Positions 1-10,230 of a DNA stretch of 64,000 nucleotides are shown in pieces. The position numbers and the translations under genes were made by a program. Every line of letters begins with the position of its first letter. Within the stretch, counting starts at the first letter, position 1. The stretch is taken from contig NZ_ATXF01000007.1 of assembly GCF_000421545.1 (NCBI RefSeq), positions 1-64,000 of the forward strand, read 5' to 3'. Source of the DNA: Agromyces italicus DSM 16388. Its GTDB lineage: Bacteria; Actinomycetota; Actinomycetes; Actinomycetales; Microbacteriaceae. The notes beneath the pieces are model-generated. The model was given only the letters and a program-made list of their open reading frames with translations, was not told where the DNA came from and made no database searches.

Positions 1-74
1 GCCCCCGAGCCCGCGCCCCCCCCCGAGCCCCGAGCCCGAGCCCGATCCCCCCGACCCCGGGCCCCGCGACTCAC
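1..74. other. C-rich low-complexity stretch, no gene seen
   Basis: Short CCCGAG/CCCGAC-like units repeat over the first 60 bases and no supported reading frame covers them. It could be the end of a Pro/Glu-rich coding region lying outside the window or non-coding low-complexity DNA. I cannot decide from the sequence here. Confidence 0.4.
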
Positions 75-158
75 CGCCACGCTTTCGGCGATCACCACGA
101 TTTCGGATGCCTCGGGCCCATGCCGTCCGAATTCGTGGTGATCTCCGAAATACTGGCG
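75..158. repeat. 84-bp palindromic intergenic element, copy A
   Basis: Two inverted arms (core GATCACCACGA on the left, its complement TCGTGGTGATC on the right) flank a GC-rich centre of about 13-16 bases. The element aligns without gaps to copies at 41857-41940 and 47333-47416. All three begin CGCCAC and end GGCG. The right end overlaps the proposed lysS -35 region. Confidence 0.75.
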
Positions 159-179
159 CGGCGGCCGCGCAAGTAGGCT
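151..179 (+). promoter_or_regulatory. lysS promoter
   Basis: TACTGG (151-156), a 17-base spacer and TAGGCT (174-179) fit an actinobacterial housekeeping promoter. The -35 is weak. The predicted start lies about 40 bases before the lysS ATG, so this gene has a leader. The -35 sits inside palindromic element copy A. Confidence 0.5.
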
Positions 180-225
180 TGACCACGCACGATTCCGCCC
201 GCACGGGCGCCGACGAGAGAGAACG

Positions 226-1743
226 ATGGCCGACGAGACGCCGAACCAGACCGCCGAACCCACTGCCGAAGAGATCAGTGAGCAGAAGGCCGTGCGGCTC
301 GCCAAGCGCGCGCGGCTCATCGACGAGGCATCCGACCTCGGTCTCGGTGCCTACCCGGTGCGTCTGCCGATCACGGCGACGATCCCCGAGGTGCGCGACC
401 GCTTCGTCGGCCTGGGCGTCGACGAAGCCTCGGGCGAGTCCGTCGGTCTCGCCGGCCGCGTCGTGTTCTCCCGCAACACCGGCAAGCTCTGCTTCGCGAC
501 CCTGCAGTCGGGCGACGGCAAACGCATCCAGGCGATGGTCTCGCTCGCCGAGGTCGGCGAGGAGTCGCTCGCGGCGTGGAAGGAGCTCGTCGATCTCGGC
601 GATCACGTCTTCGTCGCCGGCGAGGTGATCACGAGCCGCCGCGGAGAGCTCTCGATCATGGTGCGCGAGTGGCGCATCGCCTCGAAGGCGATCCTGCCGC
701 TGCCGAACCTGCACAACGAGCTGAGTGAAGAGAATCGGGTGCGCTCGCGCTATCTCGACCTCATCGCCCGCGAGCAGGCACGGCGCAACGTGATCGACCG
801 CGCGAAGGTCAACGCGAGCCTGCGGGCGACCTTCACAGGCCTCGGCTTCGTCGAGGTCGAGACCCCGATGCTCCAGGTCATGCACGGCGGCGCCTCGGCC
901 CGCCCGTTCGTCACGCACTCGAACGCCTTCGACACCGAGCTGTACCTGCGCATCGCCCCCGAGCTCTACCTCAAGCGCGCCGTCGTCGGCGGCATCGAGC
1001 GGGTGTACGAGATCAACCGCAACTTCCGCAACGAAGGCGCCGACTCGACGCACTCGCCCGAGTTCGCGATGCTCGAGGCCTACGAGGCGTACGGCGACTA
1101 CAACACGATCGCCGACCTGACGCAGCAGCTCATCCAGGATGCCGCGAAGTCGGTGTCGGGTTCGCACGTCGTCACCTGGGCCGACGGCACCGAGTACGAC
1201 CTCGGCGGCGAGTGGGACCGCATCTCGATGTACGGCTCGCTCTCGCAGGCGGTCGGCGAGGAGATCACCCCCGAGACCCCGATGTCGCGCCTGAAGGAGC
1301 TCGCCGACGAGGCCGGCATCGAGATCGACCACCCGATCCCCGGCAAGTTCGTCGAAGAGCTCTGGGAGCACCACATCAAGGGCGGGCTCGTGCGGCCGAC
1401 CTTCGTCATGGACTTCCCCGAAGACACCTCGCCCCTCGTACGCGGTCACCGCGAGATCGCCGGCGTCGTCGAGAAGTGGGACCTCTACATCCGAGGGTTC
1501 GAACTCGCCACCGGCTACTCCGAGCTCGTCGACCCCGTGATCCAGCGCGACCGCTTCGTCGAGCAGGCGAAGCTCGCCGCGGGCGGCGACCCCGAGGCGA
1601 TGCGCCTCGACGAGGAGTTCCTGCGGGCGCTCGAGTTCGGCATGCCGCCGTCGGGCGGCATGGGCATGGGCATCGACCGCCTGCTCATGGCGATCACGGG
1701 TCTCGGTATCCGTGAGACGATCCTCTTCCCGCTCGTCAAGTAG
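226..1743 (+). CDS. lysS: Lysine--tRNA ligase (class II)
   Basis: Charges tRNA-Lys with lysine in the cytoplasm. The 505 residues match the usual bacterial length of about 500. An N-terminal OB-fold anticodon-binding domain (about residues 70-165) is followed by the class II catalytic core. Motif 2 is visible as NRNFRNEG near residue 263 and motif 3 as GMGIDRL near residue 482. The start is the ATG after GAGAGAGAACG; the acidic N-terminal tail (residues 1-25) is variable in the family. A small membrane protein gene follows after 25 bases. In many actinobacteria lysS lies near clpC; here 16 kb separates the two. Confidence 0.97.
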   Translation: MADETPNQTAEPTAEEISEQKAVRLAKRARLIDEASDLGLGAYPVRLPITATIPEVRDRFVGLGVDEASGESVGLAGRVVFSRNTGKLCFATLQSGDGKRIQAMVSLAEVGEESLAAWKELVDLGDHVFVAGEVITSRRGELSIMVREWRIASKAILPLPNLHNELSEENRVRSRYLDLIAREQARRNVIDRAKVNASLRATFTGLGFVEVETPMLQVMHGGASARPFVTHSNAFDTELYLRIAPELYLKRAVVGGIERVYEINRNFRNEGADSTHSPEFAMLEAYEAYGDYNTIADLTQQLIQDAAKSVSGSHVVTWADGTEYDLGGEWDRISMYGSLSQAVGEEITPETPMSRLKELADEAGIEIDHPIPGKFVEELWEHHIKGGLVRPTFVMDFPEDTSPLVRGHREIAGVVEKWDLYIRGFELATGYSELVDPVIQRDRFVEQAKLAAGGDPEAMRLDEEFLRALEFGMPPSGGMGMGIDRLLMAITGLGIRETILFPLVK

Positions 1744-1768
1744 CGACCAAGAGACGGATGTCACGGCG

Positions 1769-1918
1769 ATGAACGATTACCTTCCGAAGGACCAGCTCGA
1801 ACCCGAGCAGGACCCGAAGCGGCCGTCGAACACGCGGCTCGCGATCTGGATCGTGGTCGGGGCGATCGGGCTCTACCTCGTCGGTTCGGGCGTGTGGGGT
1901 CTGCTCTCGCAGGGGTGA
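1769..1918 (+). CDS. small single-pass membrane protein
   Basis: A 49-residue protein: a charged N-terminal half (residues 1-24, rich in Glu, Asp, Lys, Pro) and one hydrophobic helix (about residues 25-45, RLAIWIVVGAIGLYLVGSG). It lies 25 bases after lysS on the same strand and probably shares its transcript. I chose ATG 1769 because the longer in-frame reading runs back into the lysS 3' end. There is no recognisable domain. Function unknown. Confidence 0.6.
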   Translation: MNDYLPKDQLEPEQDPKRPSNTRLAIWIVVGAIGLYLVGSGVWGLLSQG

Positions 1919-1988
1919 CCGGTCGCCGTACGCACCCGTCGTGCACCGGCGCCGGGCACGGAGCCCGGCGCCGCCGCACGGCCGGCGG

Positions 1989-3103
1989 TCAGCGGCGCCC
2001 GACGAAGACGACGCCGCGGTAGCCGGCTTCGCCCCACGCCACCATTCGGTCGAGGTCGGCATGGGCGACCGGCAGCTCGTGCGAGTCGACCCAGGTCTCG
2101 CCCTCGTCCGAGCTGATCCACGGGTCTTCGATCACGATGACGCCCTCACCCGCCGCATGAGCGAGCACCCAGTGCGGGCCCGTCTCGCCGTGCATCGGCG
2201 CCTCGTCGACGAGCAGCAGGGCGAGCTCGCCGCCGGCGATGCGCCGCGCGATCTCGTCGATCGTGATCCGGCTGCGGCGCACCGGCAGCCCGGCCGCCTC
2301 GGCCTGGCGCAGCGACTCCGCCTGCAGCTCCGCCCGGAAGTCGCGTTCGAACCCGGTGTACGCCTCGATCAGCACGGGCCCGTCGTGGTCGAGGAACACC
2401 TCGACGCTGACCTCGCCGGGCACCGTCTCGCGCATGACCACACCGAGGCCGACGGGTTCGATGGCCGGGTAGTTGCTCGCCCGCCGCCAGAACGCGAGCT
2501 CGAGGTCGCGGTCGGCGAGCGACGGCGTGGGGAGGCTGTCGGCCGAGGCGTCGGATGACTCGCCTGACGCGACATCCGACGCATCGCCGAAGCCGACCGC
2601 GCCGATCGCCTCGGTCGCGAGCAGCCCGCTCACCGCGCCGCAGGTGTAGAGCGTGGTCTGCGCATAGTAGGGCGCTTCGTCATGGGGCACGTCGCGCAAC
2701 CAGCGCACGTACCCGCGCGATCCGAGCGTGCCGGGTGCCGAGGGGTGCGGCGCGGCAAGGGGCACGAAGCCCTGTTCGACGGCGAACGCCGGCAGCTCCC
2801 GGCCGAACGGCACCTCCCACTTCACGGCGGCGTCACCCGCCGCCACCGCGCGAGCGACGATCTCGTCGACGAGGGTCGCGGCCGCCACGGCATCCGCCTC
2901 CGTGCGCCACCAGACATCGACGATCTTGACCGCGGCGGTCGCACTCCGTCGGGAGGTGAGCGCCGCCGCCGCGGGCCGGTCGTCGCGGTGGGCGACGTCG
3001 ACGCGCGGCGAGTACGGCGTTCGCGGCGCGGCCCATCGTTGCGCGCGGGTCTCGCCGAGCGCCGCTCGCAGCTCGTCGTCGAGCAGGGTGTCGGTGATGG
3101 TCG

Positions 3104-3107
<4 letters not shown>
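1989..3107 (-). CDS. C39-like cysteine peptidase family protein
   Basis: A predicted 372-residue papain-fold protein. The region from residue 145 has the C39 pattern: Q150 (oxyanion position), C156 in YTCGAVSG, H312 in GPHWVL and D328 in IEDPW. The first 130 residues are a separate region whose end (FAVEQGFVPL, then GYVRWLR) resembles the end of a GNAT fold; that is a weak resemblance. There is no signal peptide or membrane helix, so it should be cytoplasmic. It is the last gene of the oligopeptide transporter operon, and its ATG overlaps the ATPase stop (ATGA). That coupling suggests it acts on imported peptides, which is inference. The start at 3107 is fixed by the overlap; a 31-residue upstream extension would lie inside the ATPase gene. 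Confidence 0.75.
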
Positions 3108-4683
<1,576 letters not shown>

Positions 4684-4687
<4 letters not shown>

Positions 4688-5541
4688 GCGACACCTCCTG
4701 AGCGGGTCAGGCGCTGGCCGAGCCAGTCGCCGACCAGGTTGACGCAGCAGGCCACGGCGATGATGAGCACCGCCGGCACGATCACCGCAGCCGGGTTGTC
4801 GAACATGATCGCCCGGTTGTCGGTGAGCTGGCGGCCCCAGTCTGCCGTGCCCGGCGGCACGCCGACGCCGAGGAACGACAGCGACGAGAACGCGACGAGC
4901 GCGAACGCGACATTGAGCATCGCATTCGTGATGACGAGCGAGGAGACGTTCGGCAGGATGTGCCGGAACATCACCCGCCAGCGCGAGAGCGAGAGCATCT
5001 GCGCGGCCTCGATGTACGGGCGCGCCGCCTGCTCGAGCACGCCGGCGCGCACGATGCGGATGTCGGACGGCGAGAAGAGCAGGATGAGCAGCGCGACCGT
5101 GGTCCAGTAGCCGCCGCCGAAGACGCCCGAGACGACGATGGCGGCGAGCAGTACGGGGAGCGCGAGCAGCAGGTCGGTCCACCGGCTGATCGCGAAGTCG
5201 AGCGGGCCGCGCTCGTACCCCGCGAGGGTGCCGAGCAGGATGCCGAGGAGCATCGAGCCCACCGCGACGCAGACGGGGCCCACGAGCGCCGACGCGGCGC
5301 CCGCGACGGTGAGCGCGAGGATGTCCCGGCCGAGCTCGTCGGTTCCGAGCGGGTGCCCGGGGGAGCCCGCGGGCATGAGGCTCGAGAGGATGTCCTGCTT
5401 CGTCGCGTCGGGGAAGAGCAGCGGGCCGAGGAGCACGGCGAGCAGCGCCACGGCGAGCACCACGAGGCAGGCGACGATGGTCGCCGGGATGCGCCGACGC
5501 GAGCGGAAGCCGACGCCGACGGGGCCGAGCGCGGCGGTCAT
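4684..5541 (-). CDS. oligopeptide ABC transporter permease (DppC-like)
   Basis: A 285-residue inner-membrane permease. A short basic N-terminus (residues 1-17) leads into the first helix (TIVACLVVLAVALLAVLLGP) and about five further helices. The coupling loop that docks on the ATPase is visible as YIEAAQMLSLSRWRVMFRH. DppC-type partners carry the extra N-terminal segment LGTDELGRDILAL, present here. It overlaps its neighbours by four bases at both ends, so the stoichiometry is probably kept by translational coupling. Confidence 0.92.
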
Positions 5542-6530
5542 GCGGCACCTCCCTGATCGCGGACGCGCGGATCGAGCATCAGGTAGGCGAGGTCGGCGAG
5601 CAGCGCGATCATGGCGATGACGAGGGCGACGAGCAGCGTGAGCGCCTGCACGACGGCGAGATCCTTGAAGAGCACCGAGTCCTGCAGCAGGGTGCCGAGG
5701 CCGGGGAGCGCGTAGGTCGTCTCGGCGAGCACGGTGCCGCCGACGAGGAAGGTGAGCAGCAGGCTCGCGCCGGTGACGATCGGGATGGCGGCGTTGCGGA
5801 GGGCGAGCCGGCGGGTGCGCGACTCGGGGATGCCGCGGGCGCGCGCCGAGGTGACGTAGTCGGCGTCGAGCTCGCGCAGCATCGCCGTGCGGGTGAGCTT
5901 CAGCACGATGGCGCCGAGACCCGCCGCGAGCGTGACCGCCGGCAGCACGAGATGGTAGAGCGTGTCGAGCGGGCCGCGTCCACCTCCGTACACCGGGAAG
6001 ATCGGCAGGTAGTAGGCGAAGACGTAGAGCAGCAGCAGCCCGACCGCGAAGGTGGGTGCGCTGAGCCCGATGACCCCGAGGGTCGTGCCGGCGCGGTCGA
6101 GCACGCCACCGGCGCGAACGGCGCTCTGCACGCCGAGCGGGATGCCGACGGCGAGGGCGATCGCGAAGGCGAGTCCGCACAGGGCGAGCGTCAGCCCGAG
6201 CCGCGCGGCGATCGCGTCGGAGACGGAGGTCTGCAGGCGGATCGACTCGCCGAAGTCGCCACTCAGCACGCCCCCGAGCCAGCGCAGGTACTGCACCGGC
6301 AGCGGGTCGTCGAGGTGGTACTGCTCGCGGATGGCGGCGACGGCCTCGGGCGAGGCGGGGCGTGTGCCGAGCAGCGTCTTGACGAGATCTCCGGGGGCGA
6401 GGTGCAGCATCGAGAAGACGATGATCGACAGCACGAACAGGATCGCCGCGGTGCCCAGCACGCGCACCGCGAGCATCCGGCCGATCGGCCGGAGTCGCGG
6501 CGCGCGTGCAGCGGGAATGGACTCGGTCAC
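5538..6530 (-). CDS. oligopeptide ABC transporter permease (DppB-like)
   Basis: A 330-residue permease with six predicted helices. The DppB-type N-terminus (ILFVLSIIVFSMLHLAPGD) and the coupling loop DYVTSARARGIPESR are present. The GTG start overlaps the stop codon of the binding-protein gene (GTGA), which decides the start. It forms the membrane channel with the DppC-like gene downstream. Confidence 0.92.
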   Translation of the reverse strand: MTESIPAARAPRLRPIGRMLAVRVLGTAAILFVLSIIVFSMLHLAPGDLVKTLLGTRPASPEAVAAIREQYHLDDPLPVQYLRWLGGVLSGDFGESIRLQTSVSDAIAARLGLTLALCGLAFAIALAVGIPLGVQSAVRAGGVLDRAGTTLGVIGLSAPTFAVGLLLLYVFAYYLPIFPVYGGGRGPLDTLYHLVLPAVTLAAGLGAIVLKLTRTAMLRELDADYVTSARARGIPESRTRRLALRNAAIPIVTGASLLLTFLVGGTVLAETTYALPGLGTLLQDSVLFKDLAVVQALTLLVALVIAMIALLADLAYLMLDPRVRDQGGAA

Positions 6531-8128
6531 GGCGCGGTCCGGTAGATCTGGGTCGGCCACGACGAGATGAAGGCGAACGAGCTGTAGTCGTCGAAGCCGA
6601 GATCGTTGCCGAAGGCGGTGGCCGACTGGCCCCACCAGAGCGGCACGTTCACGACGTCCTCGGCCTGTAGCGTCTCGGCCTGCACGAGCAGCTCGACGCG
6701 TGCTGCCGGGTCGGACTCGGTTCCGGCCTGCGCGAGCAGTTCGTCGATCTCGGGATTCGAGTACGCCGAGGGGTTGCCGGCGCCGAGCAGGTAGCTCGGC
6801 ACCTCGGCGGGGTCGCCGAGCGTCGAGAAGTACCACATCATCCCGACGCCGTAGCTCGACGAGGCGTCGAGGCTCGCGAGCCACTCCTCGATGGGAACCT
6901 CTCGCACGTTCAGCGTGATGCCGATCGACGAGAGGTTCTCGGCGAGCGACTGCGCGGCGGTGCCGAGCTGCGGGCCGGTCGAGGGCGTGAGGAGTTCGGC
7001 CTCGAAGCCGTCGGCGTGCGCGGAGGCGGCGAGCGCCTCCTTCGCCGCGTTCAGGTCGAAGTCGTACTGGGGGATGCCGGCGAGCACGTCGCGGGCCTCG
7101 TCGGCGTCGTACGCCTTGCCGAGCGACTCGGGCGTCATGATGGCGGTCGCGGCCTCGCCGTGGCCGCGCAGGAGCTTCTCGACGACGGCGTCGCGGTCGA
7201 CGGCGTGCGCGAAGGCCTCGCGCACCTTGGGGTCGTTGAACGGCGCGAGCGAGGTGTTGAAGTAGAGCCCGACGTACGAGAGGTCGTTGACGTACTCGAC
7301 GCGCATGGTCTGGAGCTGCTCCCACTGCGTGGACTGGGCGAGCGGCACGTTGAAGGCGACGTCGACGTCGCCCGACTGCGCGGCGAGCAGGCGGGTCGAC
7401 TCGTCGGGGATGAACTCGACGGTGATCGACTTCACCTTGGGCAGCTCGCCCCACCAGGTGTCGACCCGCTCGAACTGCACGTGCGAATCGGGCACGAACT
7501 CGGTCACCTGGTACGGCCCGGTGCCGAGCAGCATCGAATCGGCTGTGCCGACCTTGCCACCGTGCTCCTCCCAGAAGGCCCGCGAGGTGATGAAGGCGGC
7601 ACCGCCCGAGCTCATGTTGGCGGCGAAGGCGGCGTCGGGTGCGGTGAGGGTGATCGTCACCTCGTTCTCGTCGGTCTTCTCGATCGTGTCGACGCCCGCC
7701 AGGTAGTACGCGAGGCCCGGGGAGGCGGTCTCGTCGCGCGCCTGCTCGAGGCTGAACACCACGTCGTCGGCGGTGACGGGCGTGCCGTCCTGGAACTCGG
7801 CGTCGTCGCGGAGCTCGTAGACGAAGGTGACGTCGTCGGTCTGCTCCCATGACTCGGCGAGGCCGGGCTGCACCCGACCCTGGGCGTCGACCGAGACGAG
7901 GCCCTCCTGTGCGATCGACGCGATGTAGTAGTTCAGGATGCCGGACTCCTGGCCGACGTACAGGTTGGAGAGGGAGCCCGGCAGCGCGACGCTGATGTGC
8001 TCGATCTCCTCGCCGGTGTCGGTGCCGGCACCCGACTGGGGTGTGCCGCTCGTGCAGGCGGCCAGCAGCAGCACACCGGCGGCTGCTGCGCTTGCGCGCG
8101 CGACGCGGGAACGGGATGTTGCGGACAT
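6527..8128 (-). CDS. oligopeptide ABC transporter substrate-binding lipoprotein (SBP family 5)
   Basis: A 533-residue lipoprotein. The signal peptide ends in the lipobox LLAAC with Cys25 as the lipidated residue. The mature part has family 5 (DppA/OppA) hallmarks: PGLAESWEQ, FQDGTPVTADDVVFSLE, VREAFAHAVDRD and the C-terminal WWGQSAT region. AGAGGAGGA lies seven bases before the ATG, so it can be translated on its own. The same frame is open upstream through the LysR-type gene without a stop, an oddity described separately. It delivers peptides to the permeases that follow. Confidence 0.9.
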   Translation of the reverse strand: MSATSRSRVARASAAAAGVLLLAACTSGTPQSGAGTDTGEEIEHISVALPGSLSNLYVGQESGILNYYIASIAQEGLVSVDAQGRVQPGLAESWEQTDDVTFVYELRDDAEFQDGTPVTADDVVFSLEQARDETASPGLAYYLAGVDTIEKTDENEVTITLTAPDAAFAANMSSGGAAFITSRAFWEEHGGKVGTADSMLLGTGPYQVTEFVPDSHVQFERVDTWWGELPKVKSITVEFIPDESTRLLAAQSGDVDVAFNVPLAQSTQWEQLQTMRVEYVNDLSYVGLYFNTSLAPFNDPKVREAFAHAVDRDAVVEKLLRGHGEAATAIMTPESLGKAYDADEARDVLAGIPQYDFDLNAAKEALAASAHADGFEAELLTPSTGPQLGTAAQSLAENLSSIGITLNVREVPIEEWLASLDASSSYGVGMMWYFSTLGDPAEVPSYLLGAGNPSAYSNPEIDELLAQAGTESDPAARVELLVQAETLQAEDVVNVPLWWGQSATAFGNDLGFDDYSSFAFISSWPTQIYRTAP

Positions 8129-9193
8129 GAGGGGGTCCTCCTCTTGCAATTGGGGGAGTGTTGCGAGGGCGATCGGACGCGCGAAGCGCGCGCGGTGACC
8201 GTTCGAGCGACGACGGGCGTCGGCGAGCGCCTCCACCTCGTAGCCGCTCGGACGGCGCGCGGCGAGCATGCGCAGGCTCGCCGCGACGGCGGGGATCTCG
8301 CTCGCCTCGGCGAGCGTGACGGCGACGGTGCGAAGGCTCAGCGCCGGGCTGAGCCCGAGCACTCGCACTCCGGCCGGAGGGGCCGTCGCGAAAGCGCTCT
8401 CGGGCAGGAAGGCGACGCCGACCCCTCCCGCGACGAGCGCGAGCGCCGCGTCGGGGCGGCTGACCGCGAGGTCGGCCGGGCCGCTCGTACGGCCGACGGC
8501 GCCGGCGACGACCGCCGATCGGGTGCCGTCGCCGAAGATCCAGGGCAGGTGGGCCAGCGCGGATGCCTCGACGCGCACCCCGGGCTCGGGCATCTCGTCG
8601 AACGGGAGCACAGCGATGAGCTCCTCGCCGTAGAGGAACGTCGATCGGAGGCCCTCGCGACGCAGACGCTGCCCGCGCTCGCCGGGAGCGCCGGCGGCGC
8701 CGGTGGTCACGGCGACGTCGACGCGGCCGGAGCGCACGAGCTCGAGTGCCTCGTCGGTCTCGGCCTCGACGAAGCGCACCTCGATACCGGGGATGTCGGC
8801 CGCGATGCGGGCGAGTGCCGGGGCGATCGTGCCGACGACGGCTCCGGCGGGGGCGGCGATGCGAACGGTGCCGACACGATGTCCGAGGGCCCTGGCGAGT
8901 TCGGTCGCGGCGGCCGTCAGGCTCGCGTCGATGCGGGGCGCATGGGCGGCGAGCAACTGCCCGATCGCGGTGAGGCTGGCCGAGCGCGCGGTGCGGGCGA
9001 CGAGCGGGGTGCCGAGGCGCGACTCGAGGCGCTGCACGTGCTGGGTGATGGTGGGCTGGCTGAAGCCGAGCGAGCGCGCGGCCGCGCTGATGGACCCGGT
9101 CCGGTCGATCGCGACCAGGATCCTGAGCGAGTGGACATCGAGCACACGGGTGAGGGCATCGATCTCGATGAGTCCTGCGTTCTCCAGCTCCAT
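8129..9193 (-). CDS. LysR-type transcriptional regulator, no stop codon before the SBP gene
   Basis: A 355-codon LysR-type region: winged helix-turn-helix (residues 14-75, SISAAARSLGFSQPTITQHVQRL) and a periplasmic-binding-like effector domain (about 95-320). The last 35 codons are Arg-rich and read without a stop into the lipoprotein ATG at 8128; I found no stop in the other two frames of this junction either. As sequenced, the open frame is a single 888-codon reading frame. Start: ATG 9193, with GTG 9199 as an alternative. It probably regulates the peptide transporter and perhaps the divergent DUF1684 gene, as LysR regulators usually act on adjacent genes. A lost stop codon or a sequence error are the alternatives to a true fusion. 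Confidence 0.8.
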
Positions 9194-9203
9194 AGGCACA
9201 GGC

Positions 9204-9243
9204 TATATATCCGAAGGTTTCGATGGTGTAACAATATGTACAC
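9204..9243. promoter_or_regulatory. divergent AT-rich control region with inverted repeat
   Basis: This is the least GC-rich patch of the neighbourhood, between the LysR-type gene (minus) and the DUF1684 gene (plus). It holds TATATA (9204-9209), a plausible -10 for the minus strand, and the inverted repeat GTGTA-N8-TACAC (9226-9243). It is a likely LysR operator by position; the exact T-N11-A pattern is not met. Confidence 0.4.
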
Positions 9244-9285
9244 GGACGTCAGGTGACGTCGAAGCCGGAGGACGACGGGAACCGT

Positions 9286-9993
9286 ATGGAACTGCGAGCG
9301 GCGCACGAACACTGGATGGACGAGCGGGAGACGCGCGTATGGGGCGAGTGGGGGCTCGCGACGCTCGCTGCGACGCACTGGCTCACGGCCGACGCCACCG
9401 AGCTCGAGGGGCTGCCCGGCCGCTGGCGTGCGAGCGACGGCGAAGTGCGCGGCGAGGTGCACGGCGAGGACGTGCGGCTCGCACCGGGTCAGCAGCTCGA
9501 GGCGGCGGGCCTGCTGCTGCGCGGATTCGAGCGCGACGGCTCGATCGCGCTGCGGGTGCTCGATCCCGCGGCGCCCGCGGCCCGGGGCATCTCGTCGATC
9601 GAGCGATTCGAGTTCTCAGAGACCGCCCGGCTCCACGGCCGGGTGCGAGGTGAGGCGGCCACGGCGGAGACGCGATCGGTCGACGACCACGCCGCCACGC
9701 TGACGTTCGACGCGATCGTCGAGCTCGAGTGGGAGGGCGAGCCCTTCTCGTTGACCGTGCAGGAGGACGACGGCTGGTATTTCGCGGCCTTCGCCGATGG
9801 GACGGCCGGGCGCGAGAGCCACGCCTTCCGGTTCATCCGATTCCCGGTACCGGCCGACGGCGAGGCCGTCGTGGACTTCAACCGCGCCTACCTGCCTCCG
9901 TGCGCGTTCTCGGACCACTACGTCTGCGCGATGCCGGTGCCGGGCAACCGGTGGTCGGTGCCGATCCGGGCGGGCGAGCGCCTCGTGCGGTGA
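9286..9993 (+). CDS. DUF1684 family protein (first paralogue)
   Basis: A 235-residue cytoplasmic protein. The family signature is at the C-terminus: DFNRAYLPPCAFSDHY followed by NRWSVPIRAGERL. The function of DUF1684 is not established. I prefer ATG 9286, with GGAGGA upstream; GTG 9253 gives 11 more residues. It is divergent from the LysR-type gene. A second member lies at 35296-35925 and has the more typical DFNFAYNPSCAY version. Confidence 0.75.
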   Translation: MELRAAHEHWMDERETRVWGEWGLATLAATHWLTADATELEGLPGRWRASDGEVRGEVHGEDVRLAPGQQLEAAGLLLRGFERDGSIALRVLDPAAPAARGISSIERFEFSETARLHGRVRGEAATAETRSVDDHAATLTFDAIVELEWEGEPFSLTVQEDDGWYFAAFADGTAGRESHAFRFIRFPVPADGEAVVDFNRAYLPPCAFSDHYVCAMPVPGNRWSVPIRAGERLVR

Positions 9994-10048
9994 CCACGGC
10001 CCGCACGCCGGTGGAACTCGCAGGGAAGCCGTATATCCTGAGTGCACT

Positions 10049-10225
10049 ATGGACGACTACTGGGCGAACGCGATCTGGTCGCTTGCGCCGACCGTGCTCA
10101 TCGGACTCATCTTCTGGTTCGTGATGCGCTCGATCATCCGCGCCGACCGCACCGAGCGCAAGGCGTATTCGCGTATCGAGGCCGAAGAGCGGGCGAAACT
10201 CGGTCGCGACCGGCCTGCAGCCTAG
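10049..10225 (+). CDS. small membrane protein upstream of cardiolipin synthase
   Basis: A 58-residue protein with one hydrophobic helix (about residues 10-28) followed by a basic and acidic tail (RADRTERKAYSRIEAEERAK). The -10-like TATCCT (10034-10039) lies nine bases before the ATG and there is no good ribosome site. It ends five bases before the cls start, so the two are co-transcribed. Function unknown. Confidence 0.65.
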   Translation: MDDYWANAIWSLAPTVLIGLIFWFVMRSIIRADRTERKAYSRIEAEERAKLGRDRPAA

Positions 10226-10230
10226 TCCGC

